A DNA stretch of 64,000 nucleotides from Dendrolimus kikuchii. Its lineage: Eukaryota > Arthropoda > Insecta > Lepidoptera > Lasiocampidae. The notes beneath the pieces are model-generated. The model was not told the origin of the DNA. It saw only the letters and a program-made list of their open reading frames with translations, and ran no database searches. This document shows positions 50,844-61,805 of this stretch, one piece after another (the stretch's first letter is position 1; every line of letters starts with the position of its first letter). Location of the stretch: the NCBI GenBank assembly GCA_019925095.2, contig CM034407.1, positions 4,797,210 to 4,861,209 of the forward strand, read 5' to 3'. The position numbers and the translations under genes are program-made.

Positions 50844-51225
50844 ACAAACACACTGACACACACGGCCAACCATCATTTATATTATATGATTAACCTATGT
50901 TTAGTCATATTATACATATGTTAAATAATAATTAGCTGTGCTAGAGGAAAGCGGAGTGAAATATAAATGCTGGATTTTTGTCGTCTCAAACAGACTGGAA
51001 TCCTAAGTGTAGTAAGGGATTCAAAAGCATATTAAGTAAATAACTTTGCTTTCATGTGACGTACATACAACTTTTTATCTCACTGGCTGGATAGATGACT
51101 TCATAAAAAATAAAATTGTACAATCGATTCACATTCAAAATGAACATGATTTTAAATTTATAAAAAGGTATATTAGTTGTTCTGAACATTTTGTGGGCTA
51201 AATAAATTTCAATGTCAATTCAGGA
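50844..51225 (+). other. Sbf: Sbf 3' UTR (approximate end)
   Basis: AT-rich sequence directly after the stop. AATAAA hexamers occur at 51109-51114 and 51201-51206; either could direct polyadenylation. The exact cleavage site cannot be read from the sequence. Confidence 0.5.
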
Positions 51226-51239
51226 TTCTAAATTTATAA

Positions 51240-51680
51240 CATTTCACTGAGTGAGTAAGATTGCTTACGCTCACTCACTCACTCACTCTTTAGCTCACTG
51301 GTTGACCATGGAGACAGCATCTCTGCGTGATAATCATTGCTCTTGTTCACTTACTTGCTCATTCATTTTTTTTTTACAAGGGGAAATCCGTTTGCGGGCC
51401 CCCCGCCGGGGAGACTTCGGCGGGGGAGTGTGGGACTCGCCGGCTAGAGGAGCCGGAATACCCAATAAACCCCTTGGTGCCACCTGACGCCATGAGCCGG
51501 GGTCACGGGATATGCGTGAGCTTTTCTTCCGCGACCCCGGCTGGCAGGGGCCCACCCCAGCACTGGGGCAGGCCTCTCCGTGCTCATTCATTGCCTCACT
51601 GGTTTTGAACCCTAAAGGCAGTATCACTGGGTGAGATTTATTGATCTTGTTCACTCGTTCACTCACTCTTTGGCTCACTA
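51240..51680. repeat. Degenerate (CTCA)n-rich tract
   Basis: Irregular CTCACT/TTGGCTCACT repeats on both sides of the insertion at 51368-51580. Confidence 0.6.
51368..51580 (-). mobile_element. GC-rich LINE 3' end with 12-bp TSD
   Basis: A 213-bp GC-rich insert starting with poly-T on +, flanked by TGCTCATTCATT at 51356-51367 and 51581-51592. Contains ccggctagaggagccggaa. A related, older piece is at 56935-57130. Confidence 0.8.
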
Positions 51681-52215
51681 GTTAAGCAAAAGAGGCAGTT
51701 TTGAACTAGTGAGATGAAAAATGTTATTGGTTACGGGTAATTGCTGCATAAAACGTGAAACTAAAAAATCATGATCACTCAGAACGGGATTTAAGTTTGT
51801 ATAGTGTTTTGGGTATTTTTTTGTAGTTTCCACATAAAAGATGCTGTTTTCTGTCAAAGACTTACAACTTGTCCAAGCCTGGGGCCTCTTCATCCGTATG
51901 TATTTGTAGATTTTGTAATAATTCAATATACTTAAATACTTGGCTCTGACTAAACCGACAAATCATGTGAATCTAAATTTAAAAAAAAATTGTTCCAACA
52001 TATTGACTCAAATGTTTCTAATAAAATGACATTGTGTAACTAATACGCAAGAGTTGACCAAAAATTAGTGAACATATATTATGGTCTTTAACACCAATTG
52101 CGCCGAGATATTTGTTATTGTATTATCTCGGTCCCTATTTAACTTAAGTGGTTAGAATGAGATAGATTTAATTGGCTGGCTTAGGATTGTATGGTGTTAA
52201 ACCAAGAATACTAAA

Positions 52216-52494
52216 TTAATCATCAGTGTAGTGTTTAACCCTGGCTGCGTTTGGAATATCCGCTTTCTTGCATTTCTCCACGTCGCGCGGACTTGGACGA
52301 GTGAATAAATCTTTTATTTGTATATCTTTTAAGAGCAACTGGCCATAAAAATGGTCCGGACATTTGCAGGGCTTGCGTGGGGCCATGGGAAGTCCAACAC
52401 GTAGACGCCCTTTGACAATTTTAATGTAAATGTGGCGTGACACTGACCAGCAATTATCCCTGGTTACAACATATAGTAATGCACCCAAGGACAA
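52216..52494 (-). CDS. Unrecognised short ORF, 92 codons
   Basis: Minus-strand ORF ending TGA-equivalent at 52216; reads NCWSVSRHIYIKIVKGRLRV and later PRKPCKCPDHFYGQLLLKDI and a basic C-terminus. Composition is protein-like (balanced charge, few low-complexity runs), but I recognise no family. The upstream sequence (52500-52710) is open in another frame and could be repeat-derived. May be a gene fragment or a transposon piece. Confidence 0.3.
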   Translation of the reverse strand: MSLGALLYVVTRDNCWSVSRHIYIKIVKGRLRVGLPMAPRKPCKCPDHFYGQLLLKDIQIKDLFTRPSPRDVEKCKKADIPNAARVKHYTDD

Positions 52495-53284
52495 GCCCCG
52501 GCCAGTGTAGGACTATTGTGGGAAATGAGGACAAAAAGTACCGGGCTATTGGGGTGAACTGCTAGTGGTACTAGAGGTCTGGCAATACGAGGACTATGGC
52601 GTCTGTCTGCTCGTCGCAATGTTGGGGGAACATGGAAAATGGGTAGAGATGGTGACTCGCCACTCCCTGCATGGGCCCCAAAACATGACATAGAAGACAG
52701 GGGCATCATGGGTATGAGTGGCTACAGGTTCACCGAAGCTGCTTCTGACGTCATGCCATTTATCACTTCCACCCCTGGAACTTGAGTCTTAGCTCTAGCG
52801 ATCTCCAATCCATGCCGGCTGGCGAAGGCAAACACAGAGGCGGGGGGGCCTTGTTATTTGTATTATTATTGTAGATGGCGCACCTAATAGAAAGTGGTTT
52901 TCGTTACATATTTGTGACACCAATAGCGAAGTCAACGATTTACCAGCCTTTAAGGTGCTTTTACACGAGCCACTAAAATTGCTCAATCCCGGTCAATTCT
53001 CGTCAACTATGATATCACTACATCAACCAATTTAGGGCGATGGCGATATATAGCAAGCTGTTGCTGAGATACGGCCACACAATACCATGCTATTGCATGG
53101 CGGAGCGACTTAAAAAATAGGCGAAAACGAGACATAGTTATACGTACAAACGAGATAGAAATAAAATTGTCTAAAAATATCCAAACCGATTGGATATTTG
53201 GCAACTCATATGGCGACGTTGGAGGATGTGGAATATATATATGGAGCAATTAGAAGAAATATTCCAGAAACAATTTCCGCATTT

Positions 53285-53575
53285 TTTTGTAATTACATAC
53301 ATACATACATAACTTCACGCCAGTTCCCTTGCGGGGTAGGCACGAACAACAGAGTGCCATTTAGGCTTATTCTTACACACCTCACTTGCCTCTTTGACAT
53401 TCATAACTCTTGTCATGCAAGCTTGTCTGTTCTTAAGGCTCCTGACATCACCTTCTGCTAGTACACGATCAATTTGATCATGGAAGGTGTGTGGTGGCCT
53501 TCCACGACTTCTGCATCCATCCACTTTTGCATTGTATATCTGTTTAGTCATTCTTTCATCATGCATTCTTTCCAT
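53285..53575 (-). mobile_element. LINE-1 family 3' end
   Basis: Minus frame [40 protein letters not shown], end [12 protein letters not shown] and (TATG)n tail at 53295. Confidence 0.88.
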
Positions 53576-53989
53576 TCTTTTTTGTAATTGCTCCACTTAA
53601 TTGTTCCATTACTGTTGCCAAGCACTTATTGCTCAAAGAATTGCCCATGTAAGAGCACCTTTAAGATATGTTAGAGGAATCAAACAGGATGAGTAGGATA
53701 GGGAAGGGAGAAGCGGGCCATTGACACTCACTCATAATACGAAATACGGTTAGCTCAAGGCTAATTAACTGTTTCACGCAATATCCTTTAAGACCGTGAA
53801 ATAATAATTTCAGCGTATAAAATAGGCCTTAGGTGAAGGCTAGACTTTCAGTCTATAATGTGATTCATCAGGTTTTAACAAATACCGTGGAAGTTAGTGT
53901 ATTGATGGAGGTCATTATTACCATGGATTGCTACATTTCTGAATTCCATAATGACAGTTTGTGTTGAATAGTGACATTATGTCCGTACA

Positions 53990-54373
53990 CTAGGGACGCG
54001 TTCCGTTTGTAGCTCACAACGCCCAAAATGCTCCTTCAGCCGTTCCACATGGCGACCACAGTCGTTATGGTCGTGGCGAAAACGTCACTAATGATCTCAT
54101 TATTTTCGATCACACAGCGCTCACAACGACCCATGTCAAGAGGTGCGTCCAAGTGGGCGTTGACCATAGAGCATTAATTCTCTCTATCGATTGACATTGA
54201 AAAAGACGCGATTTTCAAATCGACCAATGACATTTGAGTATTTCGTCGTTTACTACATCACGCTCCATAATCCGTTCCACTAGAGTTTATGATTGTAACG
54301 TCCGCAGACAGGTGGAACGGGAAAATCGCGGTCGTGAGTGTGGTCGTTGTGAGCCTCTTGAGGAACGTAGCCT
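53990..54373. mobile_element. Repeat J (MITE-like), copy 2, longer
   Basis: Starts gggacgcgttccgtttgtagctcacaacg and ends cgttgtgagcctcttgaggaacgtagcc; the two ends are imperfect inverted repeats (ctcacaacg / cgttgtgag). Shares gtggcgaaaacgtcactaatga with copy 1 but has a ~130-bp extra middle. Confidence 0.65.
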
Positions 54374-54847
54374 AGATTAGACGATAAGTAAATTACAGTT
54401 GTCACTAATACGCTAGCGTGGTACACATAATACATTATATATACATATATACATATTCAATCATCATAATATATAAAATAATGTGCAGTTCTTGTGAATT
54501 CAGTCACAGAACAAATAAAAATATCAATTTGTTGACATATGTAGTTCAATGTTTAGTTTTTGCCGTATCAATTTCACGTCTAGCCTTACTTGTTTATTCC
54601 GTCAACGGAATCTGATCCATCAGTAGTGATCACACTGATGAAACACATTATAAACCAGACGTCTAGCCTTCCCTTTACAGTACCCCATTGAATTTTATCA
54701 ACATTTTCCACATTGTTATTAAAGCTAAGGCTAAATTGGCGTCAAATTTCTATGACGTGAAGCACACAACAATATGTATTTGACAGTTGAATGGCTACTG
54801 ATTTGTAAAGACCAGATTGACTTGTTATTTTTTACTTTCATGTCTGT

Positions 54848-55073
54848 GGTTGAGTCGGCTAAGACTGCCGGCCTACCTCACTGCAACGCAGAGACTCCGG
54901 GTTCGATTCCTGGTATGGTAAATTACGGAAACGAATTTTCTCCGTTATTTACTATGGTCTGGGATCGGCCCCAGAGTAATCCGTTGTATATTAACCATAA
55001 CACAAGCGTAATTTACTTAATTTGAGGATATACAAACACACATGGTGTTTGTCTGCCGATTATGAAAAATAAG
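54848..55073 (+). mobile_element. SINE-C
   Basis: tRNA-like head ggttgagtcggctaagactgc, B box gggttcgattcc at 54899, body tatggtctgggatcggccccag, A-rich end. Confidence 0.75.
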
Positions 55074-55492
55074 AAAAAAAAATAGTTACTTGATGAATGG
55101 TATGGATTTTTTTTTTGCTATGTTTGGTTTAACACCGCACAAATATTACGCCGTCTTAATGCGCTTGGAAATAAATGTTATAGAAATGAGATTATTCGTG
55201 TACGGACGCTTAATGTGACGCGTTGCTGTTTTATAGGAATTTTAATGTACGCAGCCCATTTTGCTTAGAACATTATTGCCCACTGTTGGACATGACCGCC
55301 AGAAGTTTACACCATACACCCTGAATAATTTGCTTTATTTCTCTCGACTGTCTCTGTCCATCGGGCCAAAGGAATTGTTTTAAGTACAAAATTGTCGCTT
55401 AGATAAATATCGCACAAGTCAAAAATTGGGCATATTATGTTTGTACCATCATTGGATGATGCACGCCGAAAGTGGCTATCTAATGATATAAA

Positions 55493-55813
55493 ATTTTATC
55501 CGTGCAGGAACGGAGAAAGAATACAATTTCCCGCGGCCGGGCGGCCTGTCATAAGAGGCGACAAAACAACCCACAGCCAGGTGGTAGGGCATTTGCCCGA
55601 CTGGATGGCTACCACCCCTAGTCTAAAGTATGTCGCCATAATAACCTCGAGTTGTGTTGCGGCATTAGTGACCAGGTTCCAGTCTCCTTTAAGAGAGCAG
55701 CAGCGCGTTTGTAGCACCTTTGGTGTTGCAAATGTCCATAGGCGACGGTAACCGCTTCCCATCAAGTGGGCTGTCTGCCCGTCTGCTGAACTCTGGCAAT
55801 AAAAAAAAAAAAA
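55493..55813 (+). mobile_element. SINE-A, sense, full-length
   Basis: Head tttatccgtgcaggaacgg through gctgaactctggcaat and a 13-base A tail. Confidence 0.9.
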
Positions 55814-56262
55814 TTTAAACTTAATATGTCCAATTTTTGCGTTGAAATTTTATAAGAGAGTTACTTTACAAGTTATTTTAACATATTATTCATAGATCTC
55901 TGATTTGTAGTACATTTATAATGTTGCTACTATGGCAGATATGGGCAGAAGTGTCTTTGTATTGGGATCGAAATTATTTTAGCTGTATATTGCAATTAAA
56001 AAAGTGAAATGCCTAAATTTTGTCGTTTGCGATGTTCTTTCATAAAATGTGATAGAGTGAATTAAATTTAGTTTAGAATCTTAACAAACCTGACAATACT
56101 CAAAAATATGATTATTTTATAAGTAGTATGTAAACGGCACTTCCGAACGTTCTGCAGATGTACTCTGAGATTAAATAACTACTTATTTAAAAATTAAACC
56201 ACTGAATTTCAGTTTTGAATGCTTTGGTCTAAAAAAAAAATAACTTTAAAATAGTTAAAATA

Positions 56263-56430
56263 CGACGGCCTCAGTGATTGAGTGGGCTATGTCTTTTCAG
56301 GCAACATAGAGCCTCCAGGTTCGATTTCTGGCATGTTAAATTCAGTAAATGACCTTCCCATTCTGTACTATGGTCTGGGTGTCCGGAATCTGCTTGAGTA
56401 ATTGTATACCACTCATAACACAAGCTTGTG
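56263..56430 (+). mobile_element. SINE-C, diverged
   Basis: acggcctcagtgattgagtgggc, aggttcgatttctgg at 56318 and tatggtctgggtgtccggaatc. Confidence 0.65.
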
Positions 56431-56934
56431 GATATGTGCGTTTTGTACCAATTTCATTATAAAAAAGTAATATAATGTGGGTTGACAATTAAGTGGTGTT
56501 TTCCTATTTTAAACTCAAAAGTGTAATATCTAGGGGCGTCTTTCAAAGCTACATATTTTGCTAGATGATTGTTATTGCTAGTAATACTACTTTTTCCATG
56601 CTTGTATTAGTGATGGGCTAAACAAAATGGGCTACGTGAAACAGGAATGCAACTATTTATGTGTTAGGTTAATATTATGAATATTATCGACAAATAGATT
56701 TAAATAAAAAGATATTGTTATGTTAAATATTACTGTAAATAATTTAATCTTTAATTGATTGTTGTGTAAAGACTTTCGTTCCATTATTATGTTTTTTTTT
56801 TATTGTACGCCGCTAGTGGAGTTATTATTTTGCATCGCTGCCTTGGTCGAAATGTATTTAATTGAAATATAGATGTTTTTGAACTATGTATAGTGTTTTT
56901 ATTATATTTTTTTGGCTAAAAAATCGAGAGATCG

Positions 56935-57135
56935 CTCTAATCGAGTTGCCGCAAGATAATTTCTACCAGAGCCAACGCGGAGCAGGGGATTGTTGTTTTC
57001 CGCGGCACTGACTACAGGCGAAAGGAAGGAACACAGGGAGTTTTAGTGGGTATTCCGGCAACAGGCCGGCGAATCTCCACGCGCCCTTACTGTGATTTCT
57101 CTTCGTCAAAAAAGGCATCCCTTTTTTGTATAAGC
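56935..57135. mobile_element. GC-rich transposon remnant
   Basis: agccaacgcggagcaggggatt ... gtgggtattccggcaacaggcc. Base composition stands out from the surroundings; resembles the GC-rich LINE 3' end at 51368. Confidence 0.45.
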
Positions 57136-57229
57136 TGCTTTTTTTATAATAAATACATCGGACCAGGAAGTATGGATTCAGATCCTTTGCCTGCTATCTG
57201 GCAAGTTTTTTAAAGAAGCTGTATGTAAT

Positions 57230-57430
57230 AATCTCTATCTCTATAAATATTATAAACGCGAAACGCGATGTATGTTTTTTACTCTTTCACGCAAAAACTA
57301 CTGAATGGATTTTAATGAAACTTTACAGTATTATAGCTTACACTTCAGAATAACACATAGGCTATAATTTATAAAGATATAGAGTGAATTACACAAAATA
57401 TAACGATTTTCCATCACCACGCGGGTGAAT
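57230..57430 (+). mobile_element. Lepidopteran repeat G, copy 2
   Basis: tattataaacgcgaaacgcgatg ... ctctttcacgcaaaaactactgaatgg ... caccacgcgggtga. Immediately followed by a copy of repeat H. Confidence 0.7.
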
Positions 57431-57463
57431 CATAAATAAATAGTACTATCTTATGCTAATATA

Positions 57464-57650
57464 TAAAGCTGAAGAATTTGTCTGTTTGATTGAACGCGCT
57501 AATCTCAGGAACTACTGGTCTGATTTGAAAAATTCTTTCAGTGTTAGATAGTCCATTTATTGAGGAAGGCTATAGGCTATATATCATCACGCTAATATCA
57601 ATAGAAGCGGAGCACCAATGAAGAATGTTTCAAAATCGTGGTTTTTTTTT
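57464..57650 (+). mobile_element. Lepidopteran repeat H, copy 2
   Basis: aatatataaagctgaagaatttg ... tgaggaaggctataggctatatatc. The G-H order is the same as at 12377-13008. Confidence 0.7.
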
Positions 57651-58117
57651 CCTTTTGAGAGCTTCCGCTGCGTGCGCTGCGTAAACGGTTAAAGTCATGT
57701 GTTACAGAATTGTTCCCCTTCAAAAGTTCTAAAAAAACGTCCGCGACAGCATATGTCGATTTTTTTAGGTTGGCTCACTGTAACCTTTTTTATGCTAATC
57801 AAATTTGTTCTAAAATAATGCATTATTTGCGAAGGGGTTTTTATAAACATGATATTAATCCTTATCCAAATAAATACGTTATTCATCACAAGTATTTAAT
57901 TTAAAACAAAATTGCCATTTGCATCATTTGATTTCAATGAATATCTTAGGAGATATCGCAGTTTTAAAACAACATCGCAGCAAAATAATGATTAAGTACT
58001 GCGCACGCTTTTATGATGTGCAAGGCCGGCGGGCAGTCATGAGGGAGAAGTGCGGTGGGGACCTTCTACGTAAACAAAGTCGCACGTTAAAGTTAGCGTT
58101 AGCCCAAAGTAACTACT

Positions 58118-58150
58118 CCACGCGGACGAAGTCGCGGGCAGAAACTAGTA
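58118..58150 (+). repeat. Element tail ccacgcggacgaagtcgcgg
   Basis: Short terminal motif of lepidopteran elements, ending gcagaaactagta. Also at 20196-20226 and 12979-13005. Confidence 0.6.
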
Positions 58151-58264
58151 ATCTCATAAAACTCTCATATTCAGGAGTCCAAAATTGGGGCTGGTCCCAC
58201 TGCCACTTGTGCCGAAAATCTCAAACGGCTAAAATATGCAAACCTTGGAAAAGGTTACATATAT

Positions 58265-58470
58265 GAGCCGTTTGGGGTGGAGACTGGGGCCAAGTGCCCA
58301 CAAATTATTTCAAAATATTAAAAAAGGTGTTGTCGATACAACAGGAGACCTAGAAGGCTGGAGCTTACGTCGCTCAAAGGATTAGCCTCTGTATCAGGCG
58401 AAGTAATGCTGCCAGCCTTCTAGGTACAATGCCCAGTGACAGTGGTCTGGTGGGGCTGGACAGGCTTTGA
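58265..58470 (+). mobile_element. Repeat L, copy 2
   Basis: gagccgtttggggtggagactg, caacaggagacctagaaggctgg, ccagccttctaggtac. Contains its own inverted pair (ctagaaggctgg / ccagccttctag). Confidence 0.6.
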
Positions 58471-59810
58471 TAGAGGTTTTTTTAAGCTAGGTTTATTTAT
58501 AGGATTGTCTTACTATTTATTACTTAGTTTATTTTTGTATTTAATCTTATTTTTAAGTTAGTTTAGCCTTTTCCGTATCTCGTCTCTGTGTAATTATATT
58601 TTTAAACTTGTTAAATCGATTTTTCTGAACGCAGCACTTCCGTAAAAGATATATTTTATCCGCATATCCGAACATAGCCAGGTGTACGTACTTGACATTA
58701 AATTTTCAGTGTTATAACAGAAAAAAAAACTACCTATATCAGGGGACTATTGTGATCATATATATTTATCATATGCGTTGAAATGTTTTAGATATCGTAT
58801 AATATACGTTTGTATTATAGGTTTTAAAAAATATTCTGCAATTAAATAGTTATTTAAAAATGTACTGTACTGTACTGCAAAGAGTAGATTGAAAGTTGGA
58901 AGGCAGACTATTAAAATATTATTACAGGATTAATAATTGCCCGGCAAAAGACATAATTTATAAATAATAATAAAAAAAATAACGTACGCCTACAGGAGCT
59001 CGTCGTACAAGGAGAATCATTTTTTTTCAGTGAAACCTTAAGTGATCCTTCATAGTTTAATGTGCAATTGACGTCTAGATTCAGAAACTACAATATCAAT
59101 TTCTTTTTTAATTTTTGAAAATAAATTTTCCAGTGTTTTTGTCTCCCGGAATGTCGGTTTTTTTTTCGTAAAATGAGGTGATGGTTTGTTCCTTGTTGAT
59201 GGTAAGGTTCTTAAATTATTAGTGGCCTATTTGTTATAATACGATTATATCAGCTTTATTAGAAGATTACTACAAGTATGTGCGAAGTATACGTCACCGG
59301 ACGATATGTGGCGGACTGCACTGCTCGTGACGCTCCCCTCTCTCCCTCATGATACCGGTTGGCCTTAACAAGTTGATCTTAACAACTATACAATAAAAAA
59401 CATTTTCTATTAAAAACCTTTAGCTCAATTCTTCATTATATCTCAAAGGAAACGTACTGGCAAAATTCGGGATTTTACTATTACCCAACAGTGGGAACAC
59501 AACATGAGGGTAGCTAAAAAGTTCACGATAGGGACAGTTGTGTCATCTTACAAACTTATTCGTTGTGTTTGTTGTTAATATTAACATAACATACTGTTTA
59601 TATGTTATGTTAATATTACACCCATAAAGCTTAACTTGGTTAGATTGAGTATTCCTAATATTATTCGTCTAAAATACCAAATATTGTACCTTAACGTTTT
59701 TTTCTGGTGAATTCAAAAAGGTTACAGCAACACACATACACGTGAGATGTGGAGTGGGTAACGTGACTTTTGTAACCTGGTAACATTTTTCTTTAGTTAT
59801 GGCCGATTGT
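58471..59810. other. AT-rich sequence, no gene recognised
   Basis: No supported ORF, no repeat shared within the window apart from short A/T runs. A short dyad ttaacataacatactg / atatgttatgttaatatt occurs near 59580-59617. Confidence 0.4.
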
Positions 59811-60067
59811 TTAACTCGAGTGGTATGTTATTGACCGTTGCCGAATTTTTAGTGTTGAAATATAACAAGTTTCTCTTGATACGGTGTCTTTATGTGATAA
59901 TTAATAACCTATAAACGTTCAAAGTGATATTGTGCATAAAGTTATAACTAAATTGTTAGTGTTGTTTCATAAATGAATGTTTGTTGTGCATAAAAAGTAA
60001 TAAGATTAGTGGATACTAAAATATTGGATTACGGTTGGCTGTTTATATAATTGTCGTGTACTCAAAG
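59811..60067 (+). other. Candidate 5' non-coding exon of a downstream gene
   Basis: Repeat-free sequence ending tactcaaag|gtgagt at 60067/60068, a near-perfect splice donor, followed by about 4 kb with few repeats. No ORF runs into the donor with a good start, so it would be 5' UTR. Start coordinate is arbitrary. Confidence 0.25.
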
Positions 60068-61198
60068 GTGAGTGGGACCTGTTTTGAGTTGCCTTTGATT
60101 GTACATTTTGGCTTGATACGGGTTTTTGGCTGCCACGAACACTGTAACGCGTGATGCGTCCTCTATGCGCCCAAACTCAGATAACGGCGGATTATAAGCA
60201 GATCGCAAAGATTCTGATAAGATTACGTGTCTCACGACATTGCTGTGCGACAGGCGGTGCTCGTTAACTTTGTAATTTATCGTCAAATTAACACATACTC
60301 GTAAGTAAATGTTGAAAAGTTTTGAGTGCAAAATGTTACAAGTTTCATGCTCCATTTCCCACTGAAAACTTTGATATAAATTGAGAAATCGCAGTGAGAG
60401 GCATTTATGTTCTGATTACTCATTTCACGAAACGCACTTCACTTGTTTCTGAGCTGTGAAACCACTGCAAGCCACAAATTATTATATCAGAATTTTTTAC
60501 AAGTCTACAGGTTATAATAATTATTCAAAGCTATTGCAACACCTGCATCTAGATTTCTGAGAATAGCAAATGAGTCAATAGTATTATTTTTGGTATCATA
60601 TAGACTTACTAAAACCTATTATTTACTTAAAACTAGCGCTAGTTTAAATTTAAATTGACAAGGTGTAGAACATTTTATAAAACATCTGTAGGTAATGACT
60701 TTCAGATAGTACAAAGTACTCATATTTATTCTTAAATGCTCTCATCTAAGGCACATTTATGACTAGAGTGACTATGTATTTTCTTCCTATGAATACTAGT
60801 ATCATATTCATATGTTATAGTTAAGTCTGATGTGTATCATTAAAGTACTTTTTATGGTGTTGATACTTGAATTAGAACTATTTTTGAAGAGGTGAATGGC
60901 TTTTAAAGGTCTATAACTCCTACCTATTCATTAAAGTAACAAACCAATATGTATCCCAAAAATATTACATTTGGGTCTTTTGGGAGTACAGCCAGAGTAG
61001 AATAGAGTAGCTTCCTTAGCATATATATATATATATACATAAAAAACTCTTTATTGTTCACCCAATGTACATAAAATATACAATTTACAGTAAACACATT
61101 AAACAGTAAAGGCAGAAACAATGAGCAGTCTTATCACTTTAGAAAAATCTCATTCAGACGACTAGGGCTATGGATTTTAAGAACATACTAGGATATGT

Positions 61199-61460
61199 CT
61201 GCGATTTAGTCTATGCTTGACTTGAAATTTCCATGGAATTTTCAAGACACAAAATACTGCAGCATTTGAAATAGAATGTAAGTTTATGTTTTAGTGAAAA
61301 CTGTGTGGGATTAAGGTAATTTTGATGCACCCAAATAACTATGAACCACTCCCAGGAAAATTCTTGCAGGATTCCCAGGATAAAAAGTAGTTCTGATATT
61401 AAGTCTAAGAAGAAGCTGGTGATCAGTGAAAACCGCTTCGAAATTGGCCCAGTCTTGAAT
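61199..61460 (+). mobile_element. Repeat K, copy 3, diverged
   Basis: gtctgcgatttagtctatgcttgacttgaaatt ... ttagtgaaaactgtgtggg ... gatcagtgaaaaccgcttcgaaatt. Aligns with copies 1 and 2. Confidence 0.65.
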
Positions 61461-61679
61461 AATAATGAATAATTAACATCATACTGTGTACGTTTTTCGA
61501 CCGATCTAAACTGGGCCAAGTCTATTAGCTTACATTACATATTGAGCCTTTACTGTTGTTTTATTGTAAGGGACATTTGGACCTAAATATGTTTTTTGTT
61601 GCAAAAGGTTTAAATTATTATTTTGTTTGAAGACTTTCAGTTTTAGTTAGATTAGCAATAAATCTCGGTTGTGTTAGGA

Positions 61680-61805
61680 GTGTTCACTCCGATGCCCAGG
61701 GTCCGCTTTCCTACTTTTTCTACTCCACTTTGCACGGTTTTCAGCATCGTCCGTGTTTAGACCATTGGTACACATGTCACCCTTCACAACGTCAAGCCAA
61801 CATTA
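61680..61805 (-). mobile_element. Possible LINE fragment
   Basis: Minus strand reads short pieces such as RRVTCVPMV-like and W-containing segments with stops; typical degraded LINE coding debris. Weak. Confidence 0.3.

Noticed and set aside
51251..51678. Several open frames across a GC-rich segment
   Set aside because: They span the 213-bp LINE 3' insertion and CTCA repeats.
57919..58266. 115-codon + strand ORF
   Set aside because: Covers an element tail (ccacgcggacgaagtcgcgg) and part of repeat L; no homology or splice context.
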